This document shows positions 45,824 to 56,252 of a stretch of DNA of 64,000 bases, one piece after another (position 1 is the first letter of the stretch; each line of letters begins with the position of its first letter). A model generated the notes under the pieces. That model was not told where the DNA came from, did not search any database, and saw only the letters and a program-made list of their open reading frames with translations. The stretch comes from Pragia fontium DSM 5563 = ATCC 49100 (GTDB lineage: Bacteria; Pseudomonadota; Gammaproteobacteria; Enterobacterales; Enterobacteriaceae). The stretch lies in contig NZ_FOLW01000003.1 of assembly GCF_900112475.1 (NCBI RefSeq), positions 1-64,000 of the forward strand, read 5' to 3'. Position numbers and translations under genes: made by a program.

Positions 45824-47473
45824 ATGGAAATATTTTTTACCATTCTTATTTTAATCTTAGTGGTTTCACTTTCGGGGGTAGTTACCCGAATGTTACCTTT
45901 CCAGATTCCCCTACCGTTGATGCAAATTGCCTGTGGAGCCCTGTTGGCTTGGCCAACATTTGGACTACACGTTAACTTTGATCCTGAACTGTTTTTGGTG
46001 CTGTTTATTCCGCCACTGCTGTTTGCCGATGGTTGGCGAACGCCACTGCGCGAATTTTTACATCATGGTCGTGAGATATTAGGTCTGGCGCTGGTGTTAG
46101 TGGTACTCACCATAGTTGGGGTTGGTTATCTGATTCATCTGATTATCCCGAGTATTCCTTTGGTTGCCGCTTTTGCACTGGCTGCGGTGCTGTCGCCTAC
46201 CGATGCCGTGGCACTGGGTGGGATCGTTGGCGAAGGCAAAATACCTAAGTCCATTATGGGGGTGCTGGAAGGGGAGGCGTTAATGAATGATGCTTCCGGT
46301 CTGGTTTCTCTTAAGCTGGCGGTGGCGGTAGCCATGGGAACCATGGAGTTTACCGTTTATGGGGCCTCTATCGATTTCCTTATCGTCGCTGTGGGGGGCG
46401 TATTGTCCGGTATTGTGGTGACCTGGTTATACAGTAAATCATTGCGCGCATTTAGCCGTTGGAGTGGTGATGATCCGGCGACGCAAATTGTGTTGATGAT
46501 GCTGTTACCTTTTGCCTCTTATCTGATCGCCGAACATTTAGGGGTTTCCGGCATCTTAGCCGCGGTTGCTGCCGGTATGACCATTAGCCAGTCCGGGGTT
46601 ATTCGCAATGCGCCATTAACCATGAGATTACGAGCAAACAGCGTCTGGTCGATGCTGGAGTTCGTGTTTAACGGTATGGTGTTTATTATGTTGGGGCTGC
46701 AACTGCCGGATATTATTTCTGCTTCGATTCTTCAGGCGGAAAGCGATCCTACCGTTGAGATTCAGTATCTGTTTCTTGATATCGTCTGGATCTATTTTGC
46801 CTTGATGTTTATGCGTTTTGGCTGGATTTGGTTGATGAAAACCTTTAGCAATCGCTTCTTGAAGAAACACCCTCTGTTGTTTGGCACCTATACGGTACGC
46901 GGTATGTTTATTGCTACTTTCGCTGGGGTGCGTGGTGCGATAACGCTGGCGGGTGTGCTGTCTATTCCATTGTTGTTGAGTAGTGGATTACCTTTTCCCA
47001 GCCGTTATCAGTTAGTGTTTTTGGCAACCGGCGTTATTTTATTCTCTTTGATCATGGGGGTTATCATCTTACCTCTCTTGTTGAGAGGATTGGTTATTTC
47101 TGACAGGGCAACGCTGGATGAAGAGATGCGCGTTGCCTGGGCATCTATGGCAGAAGTGGGCATCGTTAGCTTGGAGAAGCTACGTGATCGCATTGAAGCC
47201 AGCAGTGAAGAGAATGTCGACCCTCAGCTCCTTACCGAGGTTAGTTCGCGCATTATCGGTACATTGCGCAAGCGTACCTATATTAATGATGAACGAGCCA
47301 GAGCATTGGAAGATGAGCATCTTGAACGGCGTTTCCGGTTAACTGCTTTAAGGGCTGAACGGGGTGAGCTATATCACTTGAGGGCGACGCGAAAAATCAG
47401 TAATGAAACCCTACAGAAAGTGCTGTATGACCTGGACTTGATGGAAACGTTATTGATAGATAAAAGTCATTAA
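45824..47473 (+). CDS. CPA1 family Na+/H+ antiporter (YjcE-like)
   Basis: 549 residues. A twelve-helix antiporter domain (about 1-420) with the ion-binding pair in PTDAVALGGI and EGEALMNDASGLVSLK, plus GVRGAITLAGVLS, all typical of NhaP/YjcE-type CPA1 exchangers. A cytosolic helical tail of about 120 residues follows. Probably the yjcE orthologue, which in E. coli is close to yjcD (ghxP). The start ATG is 13 bases after GAGGAG. Confidence 0.92.
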   Translation: MEIFFTILILILVVSLSGVVTRMLPFQIPLPLMQIACGALLAWPTFGLHVNFDPELFLVLFIPPLLFADGWRTPLREFLHHGREILGLALVLVVLTIVGVGYLIHLIIPSIPLVAAFALAAVLSPTDAVALGGIVGEGKIPKSIMGVLEGEALMNDASGLVSLKLAVAVAMGTMEFTVYGASIDFLIVAVGGVLSGIVVTWLYSKSLRAFSRWSGDDPATQIVLMMLLPFASYLIAEHLGVSGILAAVAAGMTISQSGVIRNAPLTMRLRANSVWSMLEFVFNGMVFIMLGLQLPDIISASILQAESDPTVEIQYLFLDIVWIYFALMFMRFGWIWLMKTFSNRFLKKHPLLFGTYTVRGMFIATFAGVRGAITLAGVLSIPLLLSSGLPFPSRYQLVFLATGVILFSLIMGVIILPLLLRGLVISDRATLDEEMRVAWASMAEVGIVSLEKLRDRIEASSEENVDPQLLTEVSSRIIGTLRKRTYINDERARALEDEHLERRFRLTALRAERGELYHLRATRKISNETLQKVLYDLDLMETLLIDKSH

Positions 47474-47484
47474 TTGTTCTTAAC

Positions 47485-47513
47485 AAAGGTTCCCTGAAAA
47501 GCGGAACCTTTTT
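47485..47513 (+). terminator. Intrinsic terminator after the antiporter gene
   Basis: 9-bp stem AAAGGTTCC / GGAACCTTT followed by T residues. The next 280 bases up to 47789 are very AT-rich and hold no visible gene. Confidence 0.85.
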
Positions 47514-47789
47514 ATTGAATAAGATATATATATTACATTTATTGTTATTTGCGGAACTTATTTTTTATTAGGCTGCATTTAAATTAATCTAAGTAATATT
47601 AATTTATTTATAAATATTATTTTAATTTGGCTTATTTATTTGCCGGGTTTGGTTTGCTATTTGCTGTGTTTCTATAGGGTTATTTATTATTTAAGGACTA
47701 ATTTATATATTTCAGCTTGTCTGATTCCGATTGACTTAATTAGTATATGCATAGGGATACTCTACTAGTTTAATAAGAAAGGAAAAACT
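47514..47789. other. Very AT-rich gap before the DUF3892 gene
   Basis: Nearly all A and T with no readable gene, and no stable hairpin beyond the antiporter terminator. A promoter for the following small gene is expected here but cannot be chosen among many TA-rich hexamers. Confidence 0.4.
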
Positions 47790-48050
47790 GTGAATATCGA
47801 TTTTACTGATTATTTGATTTCTGCCGTTCATTATAGCCATTCTGGGGGGTGTATTGAACGGGTCTATGTTCATGAGAATCAGGATGGTCACGTCGGTGAT
47901 TATACCGCTGTTTCTCCTCAGTGGGTGGTGCAGATGATCAATCTTGGCTATACCTTTTCTACCATATCTCAGTCAGAAGATGGTGGATGGATTAAGGGAC
48001 GAAACGTTATTGTTGATAATGTGGATGGCGTTGATTGTATTAAAATCTAA
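47790..48050 (+). CDS. DUF3892 family protein
   Basis: 86-residue cytosolic protein. The sequence fits DUF3892: ISAVHYSHSGGCIERVYVHEN at the start, VSPQWVVQMINLGYTFSTIS in the middle, and NVIVDNVDGVDCIKI at the end. The family has no known function. It begins with GTG at 47790, 6 bases after AAAGGAAA. It lies between the antiporter and the converging fis gene, with a shared terminator downstream. Confidence 0.8.
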   Translation: MNIDFTDYLISAVHYSHSGGCIERVYVHENQDGHVGDYTAVSPQWVVQMINLGYTFSTISQSEDGGWIKGRNVIVDNVDGVDCIKI

Positions 48051-48140
48051 TCTTCTTTCGATGGCGATAACTATTTTGTTATTTTATCTGACATTGGTCA
48101 TGATTCACACGCTGTTAGGCAACAAGGCTAATCATCAATA

Positions 48141-48172
48141 AAAAGCGCCAGAGGGAATCCACTGGCGCTTTT
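48141..48172. terminator. Bidirectional terminator between the DUF3892 gene and fis
   Basis: 11-bp stem AAAAGCGCCAG / CTGGCGCTTTT with a 10-base loop. A and T runs on both sides allow termination in either direction. Confidence 0.88.
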
Positions 48173-48201
48173 CAAGAATCAGAAATTTAACTGATTAACT
48201 A

Positions 48202-48498
48202 TCAGTTCATGCCGTATTTTTTCAGCTTCTTGCGCAGAGTTCCACGGTTGATACCCATCATGGTTGCTGCACGGGTTTGGTTACCGCGAGTGTACTGCAT
48301 AACCATATCCAACAGAGGTTGTTCAACTTCAGCCAATACCAGTTCATAAAGATCGTTCACGTCTTGACCGTTAAGTTGAGCAAAGTAGTTCTTTAATGCT
48401 TGTTTAACCGAGTCACGTAAAGGCTTTTGAGTGACCTGGTCTTGTGAATTTACGGTGGCGACTGTTAGTACGTCAGAATTTACGCGTTGTTCGAACAT
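48202..48498 (-). CDS. fis: DNA-binding protein Fis
   Basis: Nucleoid protein and global regulator, 98 residues, differing from E. coli Fis at only a few positions. The C-terminal helix-turn-helix is [25 protein letters not shown]. It is the second gene of the dusB-fis operon. Here its start lies inside the end of dusB (19-base overlap), while in E. coli the two do not overlap. AAGAGC is upstream. Growth-phase and stringent control act at the dusB promoter at 49525-49552. Confidence 0.98.
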   Translation of the reverse strand: MFEQRVNSDVLTVATVNSQDQVTQKPLRDSVKQALKNYFAQLNGQDVNDLYELVLAEVEQPLLDMVMQYTRGNQTRAATMMGINRGTLRKKLKKYGMN

Positions 48499-49487
48499 AG
48501 TTCTGTTAGCTCTTCTATCTGTTTAGGCAAAATTTCAAAATATGCCCCCAACGCTTCCAGCTGTTCGCTGGCATCCTCTATTGCGTTGAAGGTGCGCCGA
48601 AACTGGTCATTTGGGGCATGTTCCTGAAGGTACCAGGATACGTGCTTACGTGCGATGCGGAGTCCTTTGCCTTGACCGTAAAAGTCATGCAACTCTCTCA
48701 CATGTTCGGTTAACAAGCGTTCCACTTCAGCCAACGGCATCGATGGTAACAGCTCCCCAGTGTCCAGATAATGCTGGATTTCCCGGAAGATCCAAGGTCT
48801 TCCCTGAGCGGCCCGGCCTATCATTAGAGCATCAGCTCCAGTATAGTCCAAAACTGCTCTGGCTTTATGCGGGTCAGTGATATCCCCGTTAGCGATAACC
48901 GGGATATCGACGTTCTGTTTAACTAACCGAATGCTGTCGTATTCTGCTTCGCCATTAAATAAACAGTGCCGAGTGCGGCCATGTATCGTAATAGCTTGAA
49001 TACCACTGCGTTCAGCCAGTTGAGCAATCTCAACACAGTTGCGGTGTTCCGGATCCCAGCCGGTTCGAGTCTTTAAGGTCACAGGAACATCAACGGCGTT
49101 CACTACGGCTTTAAGAATCTTTTCAACCAGTTCCGGATGCTGCAACAACGCAGATCCTGCCAGCTTGCGGTTAACTTTTTTGGCCGGGCAGCCCATATTG
49201 ATATCAATAAGCTGTGCACCGTTTTCCACATTGATGCGCGCCGCTGCCGCCATATCATCTGGATCGCATCCAGCGATTTGAACGGCCCGAATACCGAGCT
49301 CATCAAGGTGTACCATGCGCAATCTTGACTTATCGGTCCGCCAAACTTCCGGATTGGAAGACAGCATCTCCGAGACGGTCATACCCGCACCCATCGCATA
49401 ACACATCGTTCTAAAAGGGCGATCTGTGATCCCCGCCATTGGAGCGGCAATTAAACGATTTGTTAGTTGAAGGTTACCAATGCGCAT
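48480..49487 (-). CDS. dusB: tRNA-dihydrouridine synthase B
   Basis: FMN-dependent enzyme that forms dihydrouridine at tRNA position 17. The start [25 protein letters not shown] at 49487 matches E. coli; the reading frame continues upstream to 49559, but that part covers the promoter. Catalytic cysteine C100 in [17 protein letters not shown], then a C-terminal helical domain. The C terminus is longer than in E. coli (tail [15 protein letters not shown]) and runs into fis. Confidence 0.96.
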   Translation of the reverse strand: MRIGNLQLTNRLIAAPMAGITDRPFRTMCYAMGAGMTVSEMLSSNPEVWRTDKSRLRMVHLDELGIRAVQIAGCDPDDMAAAARINVENGAQLIDINMGCPAKKVNRKLAGSALLQHPELVEKILKAVVNAVDVPVTLKTRTGWDPEHRNCVEIAQLAERSGIQAITIHGRTRHCLFNGEAEYDSIRLVKQNVDIPVIANGDITDPHKARAVLDYTGADALMIGRAAQGRPWIFREIQHYLDTGELLPSMPLAEVERLLTEHVRELHDFYGQGKGLRIARKHVSWYLQEHAPNDQFRRTFNAIEDASEQLEALGAYFEILPKQIEELTELCSNNA

Positions 49488-49524
49488 TGACAACAAAAGA
49501 CCATATATGTCTGCAAGGGCGCGT

Positions 49525-49552
49525 ATATTACGCATTTTTTGAAGCAGATGAA
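49525..49552 (-). promoter_or_regulatory. dusB-fis promoter
   Basis: On the minus strand -35 TTCATC (49547-49552) and -10 TAATAT (49525-49530) have a 16-bp spacer, and a GC-rich discriminator (ACGCGCCC) follows. This closely matches the E. coli fis promoter, whose short spacer and GC discriminator give growth-rate and stringent control. Confidence 0.85.
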
Positions 49553-49802
49553 AGGCCAAACTTTGAACAATCCGCGACTAAAATCAAAGAAATAAAAATG
49601 TTGTGGTGAAAGTTGAGTTATTTTCAATACTTTACAATAAGTTACCGTTTTCATAGCCCAAGGGGATTTTTATAAAATTTCAGTGTTAATCTGTAAATAA
49701 TCACGTGGGAAGGGATGATTTGCCTGTTTGGTAGGGGTTATATCGCTCAGTGGGTGACAATATGGTCACTTGTTGCAGGGGCAAAAGGTAAGCGTGGTGG
49801 TG

Positions 49803-50232
49803 GTTTTTAGTGGAATGACAGAATGGCTCAGCTTATCGATTCTGTCCTATCCATCGCACTCATATTGCAATATTAATATCGTCATCCCCGCGAAAGCGCT
49901 GAGGAATCCCCAGAAAAATAAACATGAATTCTTAACTATGATTTATATTGTCATTCCCACATTTATACCGTCATCCCCGCGAAAGCGGGGATCTCGTTCT
50001 TAAGCCAAGCGTTGTCGTTAAGCGAAAACATTAGATTCCGGTTTTCACCGGAATGACGAAGGGGGGAATGCGATCATATTCTGACTGAGTCACTAATAAG
50101 TGGAACAAATCGCTCACAAAATACCCACTTTAATCCTTTGAATCCCCAACGAAAAAATTTGTGGGGATCTCGTACTAAGGCCAAGAATTACCATAAAGCT
50201 AAAACTCAAATTCCATTTTTCACCAGAATGAC
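49803..50232. repeat. Cluster of small inverted-repeat (MITE-like) elements
   Basis: One intact 90-bp unit is at 49969-50058, with ends CGTCAT and ATGACG and internal hairpins CCCCGC-GAAA-GCGGGG (49975-49990) and ATTCCGGT-TTTC-ACCGGAAT (50035-50054). A decayed full-length copy is at 50141-50232 in the same orientation. Fragments are at 49880-49911 (left end) and 49803-49818 (right end). Together they fill most of the gap between prmA and dusB. There is no coding capacity; the family would have to be moved by another transposase. Confidence 0.8.
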
Positions 50233-50246
50233 AAAAATGCTTCAGC

Positions 50247-51128
50247 TTATTTCTTGATACCAGTGATGCGGCACCATTCTTCTTTTTCAGCAATCGGATC
50301 GAGCTGGAATTGAGCCTGATAAGCCTGGGCAACCCCTTCCGCCTGCGTTGCCAGAACGCCAGACAGGCCTAAATGACCACCTGCCTTTGGTAACAGGCCG
50401 ATAATCGGGGCGAGTTCTTTTAACGGCCCGGCAAGGATGTTAGCGACGACCACATCAGCCTGGAGATCCTGAGGCTGGTCTTTAGACAGATAAAGGGATA
50501 AACGCTCGGATACGTCGTTACGCTCGGCATTATCGCGGCTGGCCAGAATCGCTTGTGGATCAATATCAATACCAATGGCTTTGGCTGCCCCGAGTTTTAG
50601 CGCGGCAATGGCTAAAATACCGGAGCCGCAGCCGAAGTCGATAACGGTTTTTCCTGCCAGATCGAGGCTATCCAGCCATTGGAGACACAGGGCCGTTGTT
50701 GGATGGGTTCCGGTACCAAAGGCCAGACCGGGATCCAGCATCACATTAACCGCATTCTCATCGGGCACTGGACGCCAGCTTGGGCAAATCCACAGGCGCT
50801 CACCAAAACGCATCGGATGGAAATTGTCCATCCATTCACGTTCCCAGTCTTTGTCTTCCAACTGTTCAATTTTGTGGGTAAAACCACTTCCCAGCAGCGG
50901 GTTGTGTTCCAGCATAGCAACCACTTGCTTCATATCGGTTTCGGCATCGTACAGGCCAATAACGTCAGTATCGCCCCATAGTCGAGTTTCTCCCGGTAAT
51001 GGTTCGAAAACAGGGACATCGTGAGTGTCCTGAAAGGTTACCGAAACCGAACCGCTTTCTACCAGTGCATCACCGAGTTCTTCGGCCTTATCGCCGGTGG
51101 TATTTAATTTCAGTTGTATCCAAGGCAT
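50247..51128 (-). CDS. prmA: Ribosomal protein L11 methyltransferase
   Basis: Trimethylates L11. 293 residues. N-terminal substrate domain, then a SAM-binding Rossmann domain with motif [21 protein letters not shown] near 160-180 and motif [16 protein letters not shown] near 227. The order panF-prmA is that of E. coli. AGAGAA precedes the start. The 3' end is 14 bases from a repeat element. Confidence 0.97.
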   Translation of the reverse strand: MPWIQLKLNTTGDKAEELGDALVESGSVSVTFQDTHDVPVFEPLPGETRLWGDTDVIGLYDAETDMKQVVAMLEHNPLLGSGFTHKIEQLEDKDWEREWMDNFHPMRFGERLWICPSWRPVPDENAVNVMLDPGLAFGTGTHPTTALCLQWLDSLDLAGKTVIDFGCGSGILAIAALKLGAAKAIGIDIDPQAILASRDNAERNDVSERLSLYLSKDQPQDLQADVVVANILAGPLKELAPIIGLLPKAGGHLGLSGVLATQAEGVAQAYQAQFQLDPIAEKEEWCRITGIKK

Positions 51129-51168
51129 AGTAATTCTCTTTATGGGATCGATGGGTTATCCCATGATT

Positions 51169-52617
51169 CTATTTAACAGATATGGCCGGTTCGGCCTGCA
51201 TACGTTCACCCATTTTATTGCCTAACAGGAAGGCAATAATCCCCAGGCTCAGAGCCGGTACAATCGGGTGTAAATCAAAAATCTGGATATGGAAGCTTGC
51301 CAGTATGGCATAGCAGACGGCGCCGGAGACCATAGAGCATAGGGCACCACTGGCATTGGCGCGATCCCAATATAAACCCAGCACCAATGGCCATAAGAAT
51401 ACTGCCTCTAGCCCGCCAAAAGCTAACAGGTTCCACCAGATGATCATTTCCGGCGGACGCCATGCCGCTAAAATCAGCAGAATACCCAGTATAAAGGTGA
51501 CCGAGCTGGAAATGCGTGCCAGTCGGCGCTCATTGCTGATTTGCTCTGGCTTTAGACTGAGGTAGAGGTCTTTAATTAACGTTGCCGATGACTGCAACAG
51601 CTGAGCATTGATAGTCGACATTATTGCGGCTAACGGTGCCGCAAGGAAAATGCCAGCGGCAACCGGTGGCAGCACTTTGATCATTAACGTCGGGATAACC
51701 TGATCGGGAATAGTCAGGTCCGGTATAATGGCTCGCCCCAGAGCGCCAGCAAGATGCATGCTAAACATCAGGATAGCCACGACAATGGTGCCAATAATAA
51801 TCCCGCGGTGTACCGCTTTGCTGTCTTTATAGGCAATACAGCGCACGGCGGTATGCGGCAGACCGATAACGCCAAAGCAGACCAGAATCCAGAACGAGGC
51901 CATAAACGGTAGGGAAAGGAAATCATCGGCACCGGTGGCTGACAGGAGCTTAGGATCAATCTGTTGTAGTTTATCTACCGCAGAACCTAATCCTCCGGCG
52001 GCATAAATCACTGCGACCAACAGTAAAATTGCGCCAATCAGCATTACCAGCCCTTGTAGCGCATCATTGAGCACGCTGGCTCGGAAGCCGCCAAAAGCAG
52101 TATAAAGGGCAATGGTTACACCAAAAATCAGTAAGCCAACATCGTAGGGAATACCAGCAGCGGTTTCTAACAGGCGAGCTCCGCCGATAAACTGTACGGT
52201 CATCGCACCGATAAAGGCCAGCAACAGGCTGATACTGGCAAACCACACCAGCGTTTTGCTTTTATAGCGGGCATACAGCACATCATTTAGGGTAACGGCA
52301 TTGTAGCGTCGGGCCAGAATGGCAAACTTTTTACCTAAAACGCCCAATGACAACCAGACCGCCGGCAGTTGAATCATCGCCAGCAATACCCAGCCGAGGC
52401 CGTATTTGTATGCGGCGCCGGGGCCACCGATAAATGAGCTGGCGCTGATATAAGTAGCCGTGAGGGTCATTGCGAGAATAAAACCACCCATAGAGCGGTC
52501 GCCAAGGAAATAATCATTGAGAAAATTACCCTTCTGGCGTTTGGTATAGGCATAAATGGACAGGCCAAAAACTAACAGTAAATAGGCGATCAGCGGCAAA
52601 ATAATATCAATTTGCAT
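51169..52617 (-). CDS. panF: Sodium/pantothenate symporter
   Basis: Inner membrane SSF-family transporter for pantothenate uptake. The ATG at 52617 (GAGGAT 8 bases upstream) gives the same N terminus as E. coli (MQIDIILPLIAYL). Family stretch ATYISASSFIGGPGAAYKYGLGWVLL is intact, and about 13 helices are predicted. The start overlaps the yhdT stop by 11 bases, so expression is coupled. An in-frame upstream ATG at 52632 has no ribosome binding site. Confidence 0.97.
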   Translation of the reverse strand: MQIDIILPLIAYLLLVFGLSIYAYTKRQKGNFLNDYFLGDRSMGGFILAMTLTATYISASSFIGGPGAAYKYGLGWVLLAMIQLPAVWLSLGVLGKKFAILARRYNAVTLNDVLYARYKSKTLVWFASISLLLAFIGAMTVQFIGGARLLETAAGIPYDVGLLIFGVTIALYTAFGGFRASVLNDALQGLVMLIGAILLLVAVIYAAGGLGSAVDKLQQIDPKLLSATGADDFLSLPFMASFWILVCFGVIGLPHTAVRCIAYKDSKAVHRGIIIGTIVVAILMFSMHLAGALGRAIIPDLTIPDQVIPTLMIKVLPPVAAGIFLAAPLAAIMSTINAQLLQSSATLIKDLYLSLKPEQISNERRLARISSSVTFILGILLILAAWRPPEMIIWWNLLAFGGLEAVFLWPLVLGLYWDRANASGALCSMVSGAVCYAILASFHIQIFDLHPIVPALSLGIIAFLLGNKMGERMQAEPAISVK

Positions 52618-52852
52618 TGCTATTATCCTCAAGAGGAATGTCGCGGAACACCAGACGTACCATTAGCCAGCATAAAAGAATAAATACCAGTGGAACCAGC
52701 AGACAGGCCATTTCAAACCAGTGCGGGAGTCCCGTAATACCCTGCTGAGAGTCCGGCAAATAGGCGGCCAGCGTCCAGACGATTAAATAGGCGATAGTCA
52801 ACCCTAAAGCCCAGAGCGCCTCTTTATGGGCCTGATGAAAACGAGGATCCAT
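52607..52852 (-). CDS. yhdT: YhdT family membrane protein
   Basis: 81-residue protein with two transmembrane helices (about 15-35 and 50-70), close to E. coli YhdT (MD-RF-QAHKEA-WALGL, PHWFEMACLLVPLVFI, RDIPLED). Its function is unknown. The ATG at 52852 has GGAGT upstream; a GTG at 52867 is in frame but poorer. It overlaps the panF start by 11 bases, an arrangement kept in many enterobacteria, which points to a role linked to PanF. Confidence 0.9.
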   Translation of the reverse strand: MDPRFHQAHKEALWALGLTIAYLIVWTLAAYLPDSQQGITGLPHWFEMACLLVPLVFILLCWLMVRLVFRDIPLEDNSNAN

Positions 52853-53041
52853 GATGTACTCCGTCACCGTTGTCTTATAAGCATATTCAATGAGAGATAT
52901 CGGCCAAAGTGTAGGATTGTACGGAAACAGATAAGTTTGCCTAGGAATTTTTTGTGTTGTGCCGGGATATCATGGGTATTTGTATTTTTAATCGCCATGC
53001 TTACTTATTGAATGAAATCATTTAGTGCAGTTTATGTTTAT

Positions 53042-53070
53042 AAAAAAGGCCGATAACTTGTTATCGGCCT
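53042..53070 (-). terminator. Intrinsic terminator after accC
   Basis: On the minus strand stem GGCCGATAA / TTATCGGCC with a 4-base loop, followed by TTTTTT. It separates accBC from the yhdT-panF-prmA operon. Confidence 0.9.
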
Positions 53071-53096
53071 GATTATTTATTGGTTTTAGCGAGCAA

Positions 53097-54464
53097 TTAC
53101 TTCTCGTGAATACCTAACATTTTTTCCAGATAATGGATGTTAGTACCACCTTTCTCAAAACCACGGTCGTTCATAATGCGTAGCTGTAGGCTAACGTTGG
53201 TTTTAATACCATCGATAATCAGTTCATCCAGCGCATTTTTCATGCGGGAGATTGCCACTTCACGAGTTTCACCGTAAGCGATCAGTTTACCGATCATGGA
53301 ATCATAATATGGTGGCACGCTATAGCCAGCATAAATATGAGATTCCCAGCGAATACCGAAACCGCCTGGCGCGTGGAAACGGGTAATCTTGCCCGGAGAA
53401 GGCAGGAAGTTATCCGGATCTTCTGCGTTGATACGGCATTCAATCGCGTGACCATGAACCTGAATATCTTTTTGTTTAACAGACAGTTTCTGACCATCAG
53501 CAACGCGCAGCTGCTCTTTAATCAGGTCAACGCCGGTAATCATTTCTGTTACCGGATGCTCTACCTGAATACGGGTGTTCATTTCGATAAAATAGAACTC
53601 GCCGTTTTCATACAGGAACTCGAACGTACCTGCACCACGGTAGCCAATTTCTACGCAGGCTTTAGTACAACGCTCACCGATATTACGACGTAATTCTTCA
53701 GTAATGCCTGGTGCTGGCGCTTCTTCAACCACTTTCTGGTGGCGGCGCTGCATAGAGCAATCACGCTCTGCCAGATAAACGGCATTGCCCTGACCATCAG
53801 CCATAATCTGAATTTCGATGTGGCGTGGATTCTCCAGGAATTTCTCCATGTAGACCATGTCGTTGTTGAAAGCAGCTTTCGCTTCCGCACGGGTCATAAC
53901 AATGGATTCTTCCAGATCTTTGTCGTTGCGCACTACGCGCATACCACGACCGCCGCCGCCGCCGGAGGCTTTGATAATGACCGGATAACCAATTCGCTTA
54001 GCCAGCTCGCGGTTTCTTGCCATATCATCATCCAGCGAACCATCGGAACCTGGTACGCATGGTACGCCAGCTTTCTTCATCGCGTGGATAGCGGAGACTT
54101 TATCACCCATGATACGGATGGTCTCGGCTTTCGGGCCAATAAAGACGAAGCCTGAGCGTTCAACCTGTTCAGCGAAGTCAGCATTCTCTGCCAAGAAGCC
54201 GTATCCCGGGTGAATAGCGTCTGCACCGGTGATTTCGGCCGCCGCGATCAATGCCGGAATATTCAAGTAACTTTTGACTGACTGAGCAGGGCCGATACAT
54301 ACAGTTTCATCTGCCAGCAGTACGTGTTTTAAATCGCGGTCTGCGCTGGAGTGAACCGCGACAGTTTTAATTCCCAGCTCTTTACAAGCGCGTAGGATAC
54401 GTAACGCGATTTCACCGCGGTTAGCGATAACAACTTTTTCTATTTTGTCCATTTTTTTAGACAT
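53097..54464 (-). CDS. accC: Acetyl-CoA carboxylase, biotin carboxylase subunit
   Basis: ATP-grasp enzyme that carboxylates biotin on AccB, the first step of fatty acid synthesis. 455 residues. The ATP-binding glycine loop [12 protein letters not shown] is near residue 165, and the catalytic region [18 protein letters not shown] is near 290. The N terminus has four residues more than E. coli ([12 protein letters not shown]) if the ATG with GAGGCGAG upstream is used. Only 11 bases separate it from accB. Confidence 0.98.
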   Translation of the reverse strand: MSKKMDKIEKVVIANRGEIALRILRACKELGIKTVAVHSSADRDLKHVLLADETVCIGPAQSVKSYLNIPALIAAAEITGADAIHPGYGFLAENADFAEQVERSGFVFIGPKAETIRIMGDKVSAIHAMKKAGVPCVPGSDGSLDDDMARNRELAKRIGYPVIIKASGGGGGRGMRVVRNDKDLEESIVMTRAEAKAAFNNDMVYMEKFLENPRHIEIQIMADGQGNAVYLAERDCSMQRRHQKVVEEAPAPGITEELRRNIGERCTKACVEIGYRGAGTFEFLYENGEFYFIEMNTRIQVEHPVTEMITGVDLIKEQLRVADGQKLSVKQKDIQVHGHAIECRINAEDPDNFLPSPGKITRFHAPGGFGIRWESHIYAGYSVPPYYDSMIGKLIAYGETREVAISRMKNALDELIIDGIKTNVSLQLRIMNDRGFEKGGTNIHYLEKMLGIHEK

Positions 54465-54475
54465 AGCTCGCCTCG

Positions 54476-54931
54476 TTATTCAATGATGACAAGCGGCTCG
54501 TCAAATTCTACCGGTTGACCGCTTTCTAACAGGATAGCTTTAACCACACCTGATTTATCCGCTTCGATTTGGTTCATCATTTTCATTGCTTCAACGATAC
54601 ATAAGGTATCGCCAACGGTGACGGTTTGTCCCACTTCAATAAACGGTTTTGCATCAGGGCTTGGCGTACGGTAGAACGTACCAACCATTGGTGAGCGCAC
54701 AATATGACCGCTGATGGCAGCTGGTGCAGCTTCAACCGGTGCAGCAGCTACCGGAGCTGGCTGCGCCATAGGTGCCTGTGGCAGGGCATATTGTTGCATT
54801 GGTGCTGCGTAGCTACCTGCTACCGGACCGCGACTGATACGTACTGACTCTTCGCCTTCTGAAATTTCCAGCTCATTGATACCAGATTCTTCAACCAGTT
54901 CGATCAGTTTTTTAATTTTACGAATATCCAT
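54476..54931 (-). CDS. accB: Biotin carboxyl carrier protein of acetyl-CoA carboxylase
   Basis: 151 residues. N-terminal helix ([20 protein letters not shown]), an Ala/Pro-rich linker (about 38-73), and the C-terminal biotinyl domain with K117 in [12 protein letters not shown], the biotin attachment site. It is cotranscribed with accC. It follows aroQ after 41 bases, the order also seen in E. coli. Confidence 0.98.
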   Translation of the reverse strand: MDIRKIKKLIELVEESGINELEISEGEESVRISRGPVAGSYAAPMQQYALPQAPMAQPAPVAAAPVEAAPAAISGHIVRSPMVGTFYRTPSPDAKPFIEVGQTVTVGDTLCIVEAMKMMNQIEADKSGVVKAILLESGQPVEFDEPLVIIE

Positions 54932-54972
54932 AGGTGTGATTCCGTATTTCTCTTGTTTAGATGGAAAAAAGG

Positions 54973-55416
54973 TTATTGCAGTCGGCGAGCCGCCGCTTGC
55001 AAAGCAAAGTCATAACCGTCGGCACCAAGACCACAAATGACGCCCACTGCAATATCAGACAGATAAGAGTGGTGTCTAAAGGGCTCACGGGCATGGACGT
55101 TAGACAGGTGGATTTCAATAAAAGGTATATTGACGGCCAACAGCGCATCCCTAATCGCCACACTGGTGTGGGTAAACGCTGCCGGATTAATCAGGATAAA
55201 ATCAACCGAGCCGCGTGCTTGATGAATAGCATCAATAATAGCGTGCTCTGCGTTGGATTGCAGGTGAGAAAACTCAAAACCTAAACGCTGGGTCTCTTGT
55301 TCCAGTTTTTTCACGATGTCAGTCAACGTGGTATAACCATATTTTTCAGGCTCCCGGGTTCCCAAAAGGTTCAGGTTAGGCCCATTTAACAGCAAAATAT
55401 GCGTTTTTTTCGACAT
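54973..55416 (-). CDS. aroQ: Type II 3-dehydroquinate dehydratase
   Basis: Third step of the shikimate pathway, dodecameric. 147 residues with this start (ATG at 55416, GGAGAT 9 bases upstream). The frame remains open upstream to 55530, but that part has no ribosome binding site and is not needed. The motif [20 protein letters not shown] at the start includes the active-site tyrosine. [16 protein letters not shown] and [17 protein letters not shown] carry catalytic histidine and arginine. Confidence 0.95.
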   Translation of the reverse strand: MSKKTHILLLNGPNLNLLGTREPEKYGYTTLTDIVKKLEQETQRLGFEFSHLQSNAEHAIIDAIHQARGSVDFILINPAAFTHTSVAIRDALLAVNIPFIEIHLSNVHAREPFRHHSYLSDIAVGVICGLGADGYDFALQAAARRLQ

Positions 55417-55646
55417 TGTGCTGACATCTCCAACAATAAAACAGTAATCGCTAAAAATAACCTGATGTTGCCCAATTGTCACCTTTCTTCTGGTGAAATT
55501 GCACGATAGGCTGATTTTAAAGTGCGACATTATATCTATTTCGCCGAAATTAACAGCTGTTTACTGGTCTTATCAGCGAAGATAGTTTAACCGTTTCGCG
55601 GAAAGCCTTGTTGCATCAGTTGTTGGCGAACAAAAAATTCATCAGA

Positions 55647-56252
55647 TTATTTGTATTTTTGATACCAGCGGATGAGTTTTTTATAACGAAAGGCTAATAA
55701 TAACGCAGCAATGATGGCGTAAATCACCAGCTGTAATGATAATACTTTCGTTGATAACAGCGCGTGTAATGGGGCTAAGATCGCCACCAGATAAATGAAA
55801 TTGTGGATAGTTTGCCACTTAGCACGCAGTTTTCGCTGAAGGTTCTGCGTTGAGGTTATCGCCATAACCACCAGTATCAGCCAGCTAATAATACCTAATA
55901 TTAGATAGTTACGGCGGATAAGCTCACTCAATAACAGAGACATATCTAATCCTAACTCCAATACGCTATAGCTCATCAAATGCAGGGTTGCCCAGGCAAA
56001 GCACCATAACCCCAGCAGACGTCGACAGCGAACTAATAGGGCTTGATGGAGCAACTTGGCCAGCGGCGTTATCAACAGTGTTGCTAATAACAGTTTCAGC
56101 GCCATTCGGCCGGTATAATGTTGGATGTCTTTTGCCGCATCGGCACCTAACCAGCCTTGGTTAATCGACAGGATTAACCAAAGAAAGGGGATAAATGCCG
56201 CTAAATGGAGCAGCAGTTTTAACCATTTGATATTGCCTGGCGTCAACTTCAC
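55647..56252 (-). CDS. msrQ: Heme-binding subunit MsrQ of the methionine sulfoxide reductase
   Basis: 201-residue membrane cytochrome b that passes electrons from the quinone pool to MsrP. Five or six helices, with conserved histidines in [19 protein letters not shown] and [16 protein letters not shown]. The start is GTG, overlapping the msrP stop (TAGTG), so the two are coupled. Confidence 0.95.
   Translation of the reverse strand: MKLTPGNIKWLKLLLHLAAFIPFLWLILSINQGWLGADAAKDIQHYTGRMALKLLLATLLITPLAKLLHQALLVRCRRLLGLWCFAWATLHLMSYSVLELGLDMSLLLSELIRRNYLILGIISWLILVVMAITSTQNLQRKLRAKWQTIHNFIYLVAILAPLHALLSTKVLSLQLVIYAIIAALLLAFRYKKLIRWYQKYK

Noticed and set aside
47944-48141. 65-residue rightward frame overlapping the DUF3892 gene
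   Set aside because: It overlaps the recognisable DUF3892 protein in another frame and lacks a ribosome binding site.
49770-50003. 77-residue frame in the prmA-dusB gap
   Set aside because: Its sequence is made of the small inverted-repeat elements, and there is no ribosome binding site.
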